NCBI RefSeq assembly: GCF_000225345.1
Contig: NC_015977.1
Location: 275,501 to 339,500, forward strand
From: Roseburia hominis A2-183
GTDB lineage: Bacteria; Bacillota; Clostridia; Lachnospirales; Lachnospiraceae
Length of the DNA stretch: 64,000 nucleotides
Direction: 5' to 3'
Both the position numbers and the translations under genes were made by a program. This document shows positions 1 through 8,347 of the stretch, piece by piece. Within the stretch, counting starts at the first letter, position 1, and each line of letters starts with the position of its first letter. The notes below the pieces were generated by a model, which worked only from the letters and a program-made list of their open reading frames with translations, searched no databases and was not told the origin of the DNA.

Positions 1-2
1 AT

Positions 3-461
3 AACGATCTGGTGGACGAGGACCAGAAAGGATACTTAAAGAAACTCCGGACTTCGCCGTACCGCAACTATATGAAACGTGCACCGCACGATGAAGATCA
101 TATTTTGTATTTCAGTGTTCTGGACACGCACAACCGGTTGATTATGCTGGAGAAGCAGCTTGAGGAGATGGGATTCGCCGGGAAGCTGAAATTCCTGTTG
201 GAGGATCACGTATTCGGGGAGAAGAGTCTTCTCAAGATTCTGTCGATTGAGGCAAGCCCGCGGAACATGCTTGACCGGCTTATGAAGATGCTGCATGTGC
301 ATCACAGTATTGTCTATGGAGACAAAGACTCGGAGACCTGCTGTGATGTGGCGGTGGCGGACAGTGATTTTAACCGGATTGTGCAGAACATCCGCGCAGA
401 CTATACCGGAAGAAAAAGAAAGACAAGAGTGTCCAAGAAGCTGGAGGACATCCGCAATTAG
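3..461 (+). CDS. C-terminal part of an unidentified protein (HAD-like?)
   Basis: The reading frame is open from the first bases of the window, so the true start lies upstream and only about 152 C-terminal residues are seen. The part visible is charged and soluble, with no membrane segment, and ends in a very basic tail (GRKRKTRVSKKLEDIRN). A 'YGDKDSE' stretch about 50 residues from the end is weakly reminiscent of the last acidic motif of haloacid dehalogenase hydrolases, but this is only an impression. It ends 17 bases before purA in the same direction, so co-transcription with purA is likely. Function not assigned. Confidence 0.6.
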   Translation, partial: NDLVDEDQKGYLKKLRTSPYRNYMKRAPHDEDHILYFSVLDTHNRLIMLEKQLEEMGFAGKLKFLLEDHVFGEKSLLKILSIEASPRNMLDRLMKMLHVHHSIVYGDKDSETCCDVAVADSDFNRIVQNIRADYTGRKRKTRVSKKLEDIRN

Positions 462-478
462 AAAGAGAGGCAATTATT

Positions 479-1771
479 ATGTTAACATCAGTGACGGGAA
501 TTAACTGGGGCGATGAAGGAAAGGGAAGAATCGTGGATCTTCTCACAGAAAAGGCGGACTATGTTGTCCGTTATCAGGGAGGCAATAACGCCGGGCATAC
601 GGTGGTGACGGATCAGGGAAAATTTGTGCTGAATCTGCTTCCGTCCGGTATCCTGCATCCGACGGCAGTCTGTGTGCTGGGAAACGGTATGGTGATCGAT
701 CCGGATCATCTGCGCCATGAGATTGCAATGATGCAGTATATGAAAGTAAAAGTGGATGCGTCGAACCTTAAGATTTCAGATAAGGCGACCATCTGCATGC
801 CGTTCCATGTGAGACAGGATGTGCTTGAGGAGGAGCGGCTTTCCAAGACGGGTTCCGCATTCGGATCGACCCGGAGAGGCATCGCCTACGCCTACGGAGA
901 TAAATATATGAAAAAGACGCTTCGGATGGGCGATCTGCTGGAACTGGATGCGCCGTCCGTACAGCATCGTTTAAAAGTTATCATCGACAGCAAGAATCTG
1001 GTGCTGGAGAATGTATACAATCAGGAACCGCTCTCCTATGATGAGATTATGGAGTGGTGCAGAAGCCAGGCAGAATTTTTCAAAGATTATATCTGCGACG
1101 TGGGAACATTGCTCGGTGCTGCTGCCGGTCAAGGGAAAAATATTCTGTTTGAGGCGCAGCTTGGAGCGCTCCGCGATATTGATTATGGCATTTATCCGTT
1201 TACATCCAGCTCCAATACAATTGCAAGCTATGCCCCGATCGGTGCCGGTATTCCGGGCTGCGCGCTCGACAACGTGGTAGGCGTCATGAAAGCATATTCC
1301 ACATGCGTAGGCGAGGGACCGTTTGTAGCGGAGACGGCGATGGGCGAAGCCTGGAATGAAAAATTGCGGGAGAGCGGCGGAGAGTTCGGCGCAGCAACAG
1401 GCAGACCGCGCCGTGTCGGACCGTTTGACGCTGTTGCAAGCCGTTACGGCATCCGGTGCCAGAAGGCGCAGGATATTGCACTGACCAAACTGGATGTGCT
1501 CGGAGCATTTGATAAAATTCCGGTAATTACGGGATACCGTCTGCACGGTGTGTTGCTTGATTCTTTCCCGACGGACAGCAGACTCGAGGAGGCAGAACCG
1601 GTGATCGAGGAACTGCCGGGCTGGGAATGCGATATTTCCGGCTGCAGAAGCTGGAAGGATCTGCCGGAAAATGCCAGAAAATATGTGTGTACACTGGAGA
1701 AACTCGTGGATCATCCGATTTATCTGGTATCTACGGGAGCAGAGAGGGATGCGTACCTGCTGCGTGAGTGA
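479..1771 (+). CDS. purA: Adenylosuccinate synthetase
   Basis: Converts IMP and aspartate to adenylosuccinate using GTP, the first committed step from IMP to AMP; cytosolic. The 430-residue length is normal for the family. The N-terminal P-loop-like motif NWGDEGKGR (residues 9-17) carries the catalytic Asp12, and GGNNAGHTVV (34-43) carries the catalytic His40. The C-terminal half has GRPRRVGPFDAVASRYG and TKLDVLGAFDKIPVITGY, which bind IMP and GTP in the family. The start ATG is preceded by GAAAGAGAGG at a suitable distance. It follows the upstream partial gene by 17 bases. No purine riboswitch is visible, but the true operon promoter is probably outside the window. Confidence 0.97.
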   Translation: MLTSVTGINWGDEGKGRIVDLLTEKADYVVRYQGGNNAGHTVVTDQGKFVLNLLPSGILHPTAVCVLGNGMVIDPDHLRHEIAMMQYMKVKVDASNLKISDKATICMPFHVRQDVLEEERLSKTGSAFGSTRRGIAYAYGDKYMKKTLRMGDLLELDAPSVQHRLKVIIDSKNLVLENVYNQEPLSYDEIMEWCRSQAEFFKDYICDVGTLLGAAAGQGKNILFEAQLGALRDIDYGIYPFTSSSNTIASYAPIGAGIPGCALDNVVGVMKAYSTCVGEGPFVAETAMGEAWNEKLRESGGEFGAATGRPRRVGPFDAVASRYGIRCQKAQDIALTKLDVLGAFDKIPVITGYRLHGVLLDSFPTDSRLEEAEPVIEELPGWECDISGCRSWKDLPENARKYVCTLEKLVDHPIYLVSTGAERDAYLLRE

Positions 1772-1790
1772 CAAAAACGTCTGCGAGGGC

Positions 1791-1975
1791 ATTTCCTATA
1801 TCCGGTTTTGTTTTTATTTCATAGGAAATACCGTGATACATTCATGTGTGAAAGTGGAACTTTCCTATGAAATAAAAAACGCTCCGCGAGGATGCGCAGC
1901 TCGCGGTAAGGAAAATATCGCTTTGCGAACCGCTCGCGCGCGGAGAATCTCGCAAGCAAGATTCTTTTTTATTAC
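1791..1975. repeat. Hairpin-forming intergenic repeat
   Basis: The gap between purA and the plsY-like gene is 339 bases and holds no credible gene. It contains an 18-bp perfect inverted repeat: TTTTTATTTCATAGGAAA at 1811-1828 and its complement at 1861-1878. A second hairpin follows, CGCGAG at 1886-1891 with CTCGCG at 1901-1906, then more GC-rich complementary blocks (GCTCGCGCGCGG, CTCGCAAG). Related sequence occurs near 18954-19045 and 27688-27740, so this looks like one copy of a dispersed family. Confidence 0.6.
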
Positions 1976-2000
1976 AGGGGAGTGTAATGGAAATAAACGA

Positions 2001-2044
2001 AAAGGACAGGGTGACAGAAAGAGTTTCTGCCGCCCTGTCTTTTC
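2001..2044 (+). terminator. Rho-independent terminator before plsY
   Basis: GACAGGG (2005-2011) pairs with CCCTGTC (2033-2039). An inner stem CAGAAA/TTTCTG closes on a GAGT loop, and TTTT follows. It lies after the repeat region and likely ends transcription from the purA side. Confidence 0.75.
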
Positions 2045-2110
2045 TTATGAAAGAAAATATGTTACATTACATATCAGTGTTAGAAAACGAGAGCGAGAGG
2101 AGCAGCGGTT

Positions 2111-2722
2111 ATGAGTAGTTATCTGGGATTTGTGATCGGCGGCTATCTTCTGGGAAGCATTTTATTTGCTTATGTGCTTCCGAAGCTGACCCGCCATATC
2201 GATATCCGGGAGATGTCGGAGGACGGAAATCCCGGAACCTACAATGCATTCCGGTACGGCGGCGCAGTCTGTGGAACCTGTGTGCTGCTGCTGGAACTTT
2301 TGAAGGGATTTTTACCGGTGTGGCTGTGCGAGCGGACCGCCGGTCTGCAATCCCTGTGGTTTGCGGCAGTAATGGCGGCGCCTGTGCTGGGACACGCCTA
2401 TTCCATTTATCACCGCGGGCGCGGCGGCAAGGCGATCGCGGTATCCTTCGGGGTTCTGCTGGGACTGGTGCCGGCGGGAATCTGGCAGCCGTTAGCGATG
2501 CTGGTGCTGTTTTATCTGCTGTTTTCACTTTTGCTTAAGATCAAAAGCCATGTGAGACGGAGTATTGTGACGTATCTGTGCTTTGCAGCGGGAACCTGTC
2601 TTGCGGTGGAGGAGCGGCCGGTTCTGATCGGAGGCCTGCTGATTGCCGAAACGGTTATCTACCGGCACACATTCGGATGCCCGGGGGAGGAAAAAAATGA
2701 ATGTACTGATCTTATCATGTAA
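2111..2722 (+). CDS. plsY: Glycerol-3-phosphate acyltransferase, PlsY family
   Basis: Membrane enzyme that transfers an acyl group from acyl-phosphate to glycerol-3-phosphate, making lysophosphatidate for phospholipid synthesis. It has 203 residues and several hydrophobic segments, in the usual size range. Family motifs are visible: GSILFAY near residues 16-22, the SEDGNPGTYNAFRYGG block near 35-52 (variant of the PlsY S-x-N-x-G-x-T-N motif), and GHAYSIYHRGRGGKAIAV near 95-112. The match is divergent, so it could be a specialised paralogue. The start follows a GAGAGGAG-type ribosome site. Its last 26 bases overlap the next gene, which acts on glycerolipids, suggesting a lipid operon. Confidence 0.85.
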   Translation: MSSYLGFVIGGYLLGSILFAYVLPKLTRHIDIREMSEDGNPGTYNAFRYGGAVCGTCVLLLELLKGFLPVWLCERTAGLQSLWFAAVMAAPVLGHAYSIYHRGRGGKAIAVSFGVLLGLVPAGIWQPLAMLVLFYLLFSLLLKIKSHVRRSIVTYLCFAAGTCLAVEERPVLIGGLLIAETVIYRHTFGCPGEEKNECTDLIM

Positions 2723-3869
2723 TACAGGCGGTGGCCACAACGCGGCGGCACGCGCGGTTGCGGAGACTTTCCGTGCGCACGGGGACGAGGCGGTGGTGCT
2801 GGATTATCTTAAGCTTGCAGGAGAGAAGGTCTCGAGGACGGTCGGTAACGTCTATGTGGAGACGGTAAAGATTGCCCCGGGTCTGTTCGGACTTTTGTAT
2901 AAGATCGGCATGCTTGTCAGCCGGCTTCTCCGTCGTTCGCCGGTCTATTATGTCAATGGGAAGATGGCAGTCTACCTGGCGGCGTATCTGAAGAAACATC
3001 CGGCGGACGTGATTGTCATGCCGCATCTGTATCCGGCGGAAACCATTACCTATATGAAGCGAAAGGGAATGAAGCTTCCGCTCACGGTGGCGGTGATGAC
3101 GGATTATACCTGTATCCCGTTCTGGGAAGAGACGGACTGCGACTATTATATGATTCCGCACGAGAGTCTGATCCCGGAGATTGTGAAGCGCGGGATTCCG
3201 GAAGAAAAGCTGGTGGTGACGGGCATTCCGGTGGCGGCGGCATGCAGTGAGCCGTGGGGTGGTACGCCGGAAGAAAGTGCTGCGGCGGATACACACGCGC
3301 ACAGCATTGTGCGCAAAAAGGTGCAGCAGGCGGCGAAAAAAAGTCTGGGACTCGAAGAAAAACAGCGGTATATCCTTGTGGCAGGTGGCAGCATGGGAGC
3401 GGGATCGATCGACCGGCTGATTCCGGCGTTGCTGAGGCGCATACAAGGGGAGGAGCACCTCATTCTGATCTGCGGCAGCAATCAGAAACTAGAGCAGCGG
3501 ATGCAGGCACGCTTCGGCAGAGATGCGAGGATGACGATCCTGGGAAGCGTCAGCAACATGCCGGTTTATCTGCATGCGTGTGACATCATTTACACAAAAC
3601 CCGGCGGACTCACCTCCACGGAGGCCGCAGTGACGGAGATTCCCATTGTCCACACAAAGCCGATACCGGGATGTGAGACAAAGAATCGGAGCTTTTTTGT
3701 CAAAAAGGGAATGAGCGTGACCGCATACACGGAATATGGCCTGGTCAGAAAAGGAATGCAGCTGCTTCATAATCCCGGGAAGAGAAACGCGATGCAGAGA
3801 GCACAGTGCCAGGGAATGGAAAAACACAGTGCGGAAAAGATATATCAGTTTGTAAAAACAAAAATATAG
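2697..3869 (+). CDS. Processive diacylglycerol glucosyltransferase-like (GT28)
   Basis: Probable membrane-associated glycosyltransferase that adds hexose to diacylglycerol to make glycolipids (UgtP / MGDG-synthase family). The ATG at 2697, with GGGGGAGG just upstream, gives a 390-residue protein starting MNVLILSCNTGGGHNAAA. This N-terminal glycine-rich loop with GGGHN is characteristic of the MGDG-synthase N-terminal domain. The C-terminal half has the GT28 donor-binding pattern KPGGLTSTEAAVTEIPIV. An upstream in-frame ATG at 2643 is rejected because it has no good ribosome site and lies deep in the preceding gene. It overlaps plsY by 26 bases, so translation is probably coupled. Confidence 0.87.
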   Translation: MNVLILSCNTGGGHNAAARAVAETFRAHGDEAVVLDYLKLAGEKVSRTVGNVYVETVKIAPGLFGLLYKIGMLVSRLLRRSPVYYVNGKMAVYLAAYLKKHPADVIVMPHLYPAETITYMKRKGMKLPLTVAVMTDYTCIPFWEETDCDYYMIPHESLIPEIVKRGIPEEKLVVTGIPVAAACSEPWGGTPEESAAADTHAHSIVRKKVQQAAKKSLGLEEKQRYILVAGGSMGAGSIDRLIPALLRRIQGEEHLILICGSNQKLEQRMQARFGRDARMTILGSVSNMPVYLHACDIIYTKPGGLTSTEAAVTEIPIVHTKPIPGCETKNRSFFVKKGMSVTAYTEYGLVRKGMQLLHNPGKRNAMQRAQCQGMEKHSAEKIYQFVKTKI

Positions 3870-3934
3870 CGGGAGAGCACAGGAGTATTTTTCGATGTTT
3901 TCCGGTCAGCAGCCGGTATAGCGATCGTACATAG

Positions 3935-3975
3935 AAGAGGGGGCTGCCGCATGAAGCGGGCAGCCCCTCTTGACG
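3935..3975. terminator. Terminator hairpin between convergent genes
   Basis: AAGAGGGGGCTGCC (3935-3948) pairs with GGCAGCCCCTCTT (3959-3971) with one bulged G and a short loop. It sits between the converging glycosyltransferase and uxuB genes. No strong T run follows on either strand, so efficiency is uncertain. Confidence 0.6.
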
Positions 3976-4013
3976 TGATAAGTAACAGGAAAAAGGATTG
4001 TTCTGTCTCTGGA

Positions 4014-5627
4014 TTAAGCGGTATATTTTGCAAGGGTTGCCGCAACAGCGCCTGTGCCTGCGGTAAGCTCGGTAAAGTAATCGCATACCAGCGTATCCAT
4101 GCCGAGTGCGCACAGGTCAACGCCCCAGATCTTTGCGTTGGAGAGGATCGGTGCAAGCGTTTTCTTTGCATCGAAAGCCTCGCCGAGTTTTACATCGGCA
4201 ACATAGGAGGACGCTTCTGCAAGCATCGGGTCCGGGCTTGGGGTGAATGCGTTACCGTTGTCGTCAACACCCATCAGGTAGCGCAGCCATCCGGCAAATA
4301 CAAGCGGGATCAGCTTTAAGTCGGCAACGTTCAAAGAAGGAGCTGCCGCATAGGCTTTGATGGTCTCGCCGAAACGGATGGCCAGCTTCTGGGAGGTATC
4401 GGTTGCAATACGCTGCGGTGTGTCCGGCATAAACGGATTCGGAATGCGGACATTTAATACGGTATCGATGAACTCTTTCGGATCGAGAATGCCCGGATTG
4501 ATAACAACCGGAAGTCCCTCTTTATATCCGATCACTTCAACAAGCTTCTTTAAAGAAGGATTCTTCATCTCCTCGGAGATTAAGTTGTAGCCGAGCAGGC
4601 AGCCGTAAACAGCAAGTGCGGTGTGAAGCGGGTTTAAGCAGGTGCAGACCTTCATTTTCTCGACTTTGTCGACGGTCTCCCGTGTGGTAAAGATCAGACC
4701 GCCCTTTTCCAGAGCCGGACGACCGTTCGGGAAGTTGTCTTCGATGACGAGATACTGGCATTCCTCTGCGTTGACAAACGGCGCCACATAGGTGTTTTTG
4801 CTGGTGACAACCGGATCCAGTTCCTCGACACCGTCCTTCTTTAAAATCTCCTCGATGGAAGCGTCCGGGCGCGGGGTGATCTTATCGATCATCGTCCACG
4901 GGAAGGATACCTTGCCGGAAGTCTTCACATAAGCCTCAAATGCCTCATCGGCAAGACCGTTCTTTACCCAGCCCTCTGCGAATGCTGTGATGGCTGCCGC
5001 GAGCTTATCTCCGTTGTGGGAGCAGTTATCCATGCTTACCATGGCGATCGGCTTCTCACCTGCAAGGAAACGTGCATACAGAAGAGATGCGACTTTTCCG
5101 ATATAGCTGGCCGGCTTTTGCGGACCTGCTGCCATATCTGCGGCAACTGCCGGCATGAAGCTGCCGTCAGAACCGTAGAGGTTGTAACCCTTTTCTGTGA
5201 TGGTAAAAGTTGCCATCTGCAGGGAGTCCGCGGAGAAAATCTCCTTCAGGCGGGAGAACTGTGCATCGTCCTCGGAATCGAGTGCCAGAGACTCCATCAC
5301 ACTGCCGACAACGGTTTTCTCAACGGTGCCGTTTGCCTTTAAAGTGACAAGAATGCTGTAGTCGTCATGCGGATGATTCATTTTCTCGATAATTTCATAA
5401 TCGTAACCCTCGGCAACGACAAGACCGCGGTCAAGATCTCCCTTGTTTAAAAGATCCTGTACCACATTTGCCTGGAAGGCACGGAAAATGTTGCCGGCTC
5501 CGAAATGAATCCAGAACGGATTCTGCTTTGTTCTGGCGGCAACCGCCTCTCTGTCATACTGCGGAAGTGCGTAACCGGCAGCTTCCCATGCGTTCTTATT
5601 TTCTAATCCTTTGTTATTTAGCTTCAT
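4014..5627 (-). CDS. uxuB: D-mannonate oxidoreductase (fructuronate reductase)
   Basis: NAD-dependent enzyme of the mannitol dehydrogenase family that interconverts D-fructuronate and D-mannonate in hexuronate catabolism. The ATG at 5627 gives 537 residues starting MKLNNKG. It is preceded by AAAGGAG seven bases upstream and overlaps the stop of uxuA, indicating translational coupling. The Rossmann-like stretch HFGAGNIFRAF near the N-terminus binds the cofactor, and KVCTCLNPLHTALAVYGCLLG resembles the conserved family block. The pairing with uxuA is the main reason for choosing fructuronate reductase over mannitol or tagaturonate dehydrogenases. An ATG seven codons further upstream is possible but poorly placed. 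Confidence 0.92.
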   Translation of the reverse strand: MKLNNKGLENKNAWEAAGYALPQYDREAVAARTKQNPFWIHFGAGNIFRAFQANVVQDLLNKGDLDRGLVVAEGYDYEIIEKMNHPHDDYSILVTLKANGTVEKTVVGSVMESLALDSEDDAQFSRLKEIFSADSLQMATFTITEKGYNLYGSDGSFMPAVAADMAAGPQKPASYIGKVASLLYARFLAGEKPIAMVSMDNCSHNGDKLAAAITAFAEGWVKNGLADEAFEAYVKTSGKVSFPWTMIDKITPRPDASIEEILKKDGVEELDPVVTSKNTYVAPFVNAEECQYLVIEDNFPNGRPALEKGGLIFTTRETVDKVEKMKVCTCLNPLHTALAVYGCLLGYNLISEEMKNPSLKKLVEVIGYKEGLPVVINPGILDPKEFIDTVLNVRIPNPFMPDTPQRIATDTSQKLAIRFGETIKAYAAAPSLNVADLKLIPLVFAGWLRYLMGVDDNGNAFTPSPDPMLAEASSYVADVKLGEAFDAKKTLAPILSNAKIWGVDLCALGMDTLVCDYFTELTAGTGAVAATLAKYTA

Positions 5628-6696
5628 AGCGTGCAGCTCCTTTCTCAATTGCTTCCCAAAGTCCGTTCAGGTAGGTGGCGCCAAGTGCGCGGTCATAAAG
5701 GCCGTAACCCGGCATAGCGACTTCGCCCCAGATCATACGTCCGTGGTCCGGACGGATCGGACCGTCAAAACCGATCTCGTAGAGGGCACGCATGATTTCA
5801 TACATATCAAAAGTGCCGTCTGAAGAGAGATGTGCGGCTTCCTCAAAGTCTGTCGGGCTGTTGAATTTCAGATTGCGCACATGGGCAAAATGGATACGTC
5901 CCTTTAAGGAACGGATCATATCCGGCAGATCGTTCTCCAGGTTGGTTCCGTAGGAACCGGAGCAGAAAGTTACACCGTTGTGCGGATTGTCGACCATGCT
6001 CATCATGCGGAGAATGTTTTTCTTGTTGATGATGATGCGCGGAAGACCAAATACGCTCCAGGCAGGATCGTCCGGATGGATTGCCATGTTGATGTCATAC
6101 TTGTCGCACACCGGCATGATGCGCTCCAGAAAATACTTCAGGTTGGCAAACAATTTTTCATCGTCAATGTCCTTGTACATGGCAAAAAGCTCTTTGATGT
6201 GCGCCATGCGCTCCGGCTCCCAGCCCGGCATGATGCTGCCGTTGGTATCCCCGGCGATGGACTCAAACATTTTCTCCGGATCGAGGGCATCCACAGCCTC
6301 CTGGGTGTAAGCGAGGACAGTAGAACCGTCCGGACGCTTTCTGGCGAGTTCCGTGCGGGTCCAGTCGAAAACAGGCATGAAGTTATAGCATACGAGATGG
6401 ATATCTTCTTTTCCGAGATTTTCCAGTGTCTCAATGTAGTGATCGATGTAGAGATCACGGTCCGGTGCGCCGGTTTTGATGGCGTCGTGGACGTTGACGC
6501 TCTCGATACCGGAAATATGAAGTCCTGCGGCAGCAACTTCCGCCTTTAATGCGGCGATGCGCTCTCTGCTCCAGACCTCACCCGGTGCGGTATCGTAGAG
6601 GGTGGTGATGACTCCGGTCACGCCCGGAATCTGTCTGATCTGCTCTAAGGTGACGGTGTCAAATTTGGAACCGTACCATCTTAAAGTCATTTCCAT
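5614..6696 (-). CDS. uxuA: Mannonate dehydratase
   Basis: Dehydrates D-mannonate to 2-keto-3-deoxygluconate, feeding glucuronate breakdown into the Entner-Doudoroff entry point. The 360-residue protein begins MEMTLRWYG, very close to the family start, and has a TIM-barrel pattern. Likely metal-binding residues lie in MAIHPDDPAW, VTFCSGSYG, HFAHVRN and RPDHGRMIWGE. A GGAGGTT ribosome site precedes the ATG. It is first in the uxuA-uxuB operon, divergent from an AraC-type gene that probably controls it. Confidence 0.96.
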   Translation of the reverse strand: MEMTLRWYGSKFDTVTLEQIRQIPGVTGVITTLYDTAPGEVWSRERIAALKAEVAAAGLHISGIESVNVHDAIKTGAPDRDLYIDHYIETLENLGKEDIHLVCYNFMPVFDWTRTELARKRPDGSTVLAYTQEAVDALDPEKMFESIAGDTNGSIMPGWEPERMAHIKELFAMYKDIDDEKLFANLKYFLERIMPVCDKYDINMAIHPDDPAWSVFGLPRIIINKKNILRMMSMVDNPHNGVTFCSGSYGTNLENDLPDMIRSLKGRIHFAHVRNLKFNSPTDFEEAAHLSSDGTFDMYEIMRALYEIGFDGPIRPDHGRMIWGEVAMPGYGLYDRALGATYLNGLWEAIEKGAARYEAK

Positions 6697-6754
6697 AGTG
6701 TGTAACCTCCGTTCTTTTCTGCTCCGTTAAGGAAGTGTCATATTGGATGATTTC

Positions 6755-6782
6755 ATTATATAAAATCCGCTCCAAAAGCAAA
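6755..6782 (-). promoter_or_regulatory. Possible uxuA promoter
   Basis: On the minus strand, TATAAT (forward 6755-6760) lies 15-16 bases after TTGCTT/TTTGCT (forward 6776-6782). The spacing is slightly short and the -35 is weak, which would fit a promoter needing an activator such as the divergent AraC protein. Confidence 0.35.
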
Positions 6783-6803
6783 TTGAAAGACTTGTTGCAT
6801 ACA

Positions 6804-6832
6804 TTGCAAAAGTTGCTATCTTCCGCTATAAT
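6804..6832 (+). promoter_or_regulatory. Sigma-A promoter of the AraC-type gene
   Basis: TTGCAA (6804-6809), a 17-base spacer, then a perfect TATAAT (6827-6832), about 90 bases before the AraC-type start codon. The element TTGCATACATTGCAA just upstream is partly symmetric and may bind a regulator. Confidence 0.7.
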
Positions 6833-6921
6833 CAGGGAAGAGTTTGAAAAAATATAAGACGAAAAAGGAAAGCAACGGATCAATGGCGGCATGAAAGGAG
6901 TGCCCGAAGAGGAAATAGCGC

Positions 6922-7785
6922 ATGCAGAAAAATTTACAGACCAGATTCAGCACCAGACAGTACATGCTGTCCCGCGATTTTGAACTATATTATTATAATG
7001 AACATTACACGTCAAAAGTGGATACGCACACACACGATTATTATGAGTTCTATTTTTTTATGGAGGGGGACGTCTCGATTGAGATTGAGGGGCAGAGATA
7101 CCCGCTCCGCTATGGGGATATGGTGGTAATTCCTCCGCACCGCAGGCACCGTGCCGTTGTGCACAACCATGCGCAGGCATACCGCCGGTTCGTGTTCTGG
7201 GTCAGCCGGGAATATGCCAGCCGGCTGATGGAACTTTCTCCGGCATACGGCTACCTGATGCAGCGCGCGGAAGTGTCCGGGAAAAATGTGTTTCACAGTG
7301 ATGTAATTACATTTAACGCCACGCAGTTTAAAATCTTTCAGCTGATTGAGGAGATGCAGATGGAGCGTTTTGGGAGGGAGGCGCGGATACCGCTGCTGGT
7401 CAACGATCTGATCCTGCACTTGAACCGGATGGTGTACGAGGAAGAAAATCCCGCCAAGGTAAAGGAGCAGGATCTCTATCAGAATCTGATCTATTATATA
7501 GAGGAGCATCTGGAGGAGGAACTGTCGTTGGAAAAACTGGCAGGAGCCTTTTTCGTGAGCCGCTATTATGTGGCGCACGTCTTTAAGGAGCAGGCGGGAA
7601 TCTCGGTTCACCAGTATATTTTAAAGAAAAGGATGCAGGCGTCCCGGGAGGCGATTTTAGGCGGTGAGAACATCAGCCAGGTGTATGAGCGGTTCGGGTT
7701 CCGGGACTATTCCAGCTTTTACCGCGCGTTCCGCCGGGAATATGGCATGTCGCCGAAGGAGTACCGCGAAGAGCGCCTGCGGTAG
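6922..7785 (+). CDS. AraC family transcriptional regulator (cupin sensor)
   Basis: DNA-binding regulator of 287 residues. The N-terminal half is a cupin-like sugar-sensing domain (HTHDYYEFYFFMEGDVSIEI, then the GDMVVIPPHRRH turn). The C-terminal ~100 residues hold two helix-turn-helix units, including SLEKLAGAFFVSRYYVAHVFK and the family signature GFRDYSSFYRAFRREYGMSPKEYR. It is divergent from uxuA-uxuB across a 225-base gap with promoters in both directions. Control of hexuronate catabolism is therefore the likely role (inference). The effector could be a hexuronate or a derived intermediate. Confidence 0.93.
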   Translation: MQKNLQTRFSTRQYMLSRDFELYYYNEHYTSKVDTHTHDYYEFYFFMEGDVSIEIEGQRYPLRYGDMVVIPPHRRHRAVVHNHAQAYRRFVFWVSREYASRLMELSPAYGYLMQRAEVSGKNVFHSDVITFNATQFKIFQLIEEMQMERFGREARIPLLVNDLILHLNRMVYEEENPAKVKEQDLYQNLIYYIEEHLEEELSLEKLAGAFFVSRYYVAHVFKEQAGISVHQYILKKRMQASREAILGGENISQVYERFGFRDYSSFYRAFRREYGMSPKEYREERLR

Positions 7786-7875
7786 CCGCTGACCGGAAAA
7801 TAGGGCATGCCCCGGGCGGTTTTCACGGAGCCAGCCGGGGAGAAGTGATCTTTACGGGGATTTATAACAGACAAT

Positions 7876-8335
7876 CACATTCCGGAGCGAAGCAGCGGGG
7901 CGGAGTCTGATCACAAAATACGGACTTTCTAACCCAGCCGCTTTCGACAACTGCGATGATCCGCGTCTTTCCAGGCTTGGAGCACTCCGCGAATGTGTCC
8001 GCAAGCCGCAGACAATTTTAGGACTTACGTGCAGCACTTTGCACACCGATGAGCAAAACATAACCGCGCGAGACCGATGTTTGAGCTGCTTTCTGCCTTG
8101 TTTTTAATAGCAGAAAGCAACGAGTTTCGGCTCGCGCGGTTTTATCATGTCTGTGAAGAGGTGTGCTTAGCGCTGCTAGGAAGTCCGCTCATTGTCTGCG
8201 GGTTTGTCGGACACATTCGCGGATTGTTCAAGCGTGGCAAAGACACGGAATGAATTGCCGAAAGCGGCAGGGAAGAAACTCTTGCATTTTGTTTCAAAGA
8301 CTCCGTCCCGCTGCTTCGCTCCGGAATGATATTTC
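7876..8335. repeat. ~460-bp imperfect palindrome, paired inverted repeat
   Basis: The 562-base gap after the AraC gene has no credible gene. It consists of two inverted arms of roughly 220 bases, 7876-8098 and 8105-8335. Matching blocks include CCGGAGCGAAGCAGCGG near 7881 against its complement near 8309-8325, and CCGCGAATGTGTCCG near 7988 against its complement near 8209-8223. AACCGCGCGAG (8062-8072) pairs with CTCGCGCGGTT (8131-8141), and TGCTTTCTGC (8087-8096) with GCAGAAAGCA (8110-8119). The arms differ by many substitutions and small indels. A partial single copy of the arm occurs at about 28480-28555. Confidence 0.8.
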
Positions 8336-8347
8336 CTATTATAAAGC

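Noticed and set aside
971-1792. Long open frame on the minus strand opposite purA
   Set aside because: It is the antisense of a well-conserved gene, has no ribosome site and a composition typical of shadow frames.
1671-2114. Open frame running from purA across the repeat region
   Set aside because: Starts inside purA, runs through hairpin repeats and a terminator, and shows no protein-like pattern.
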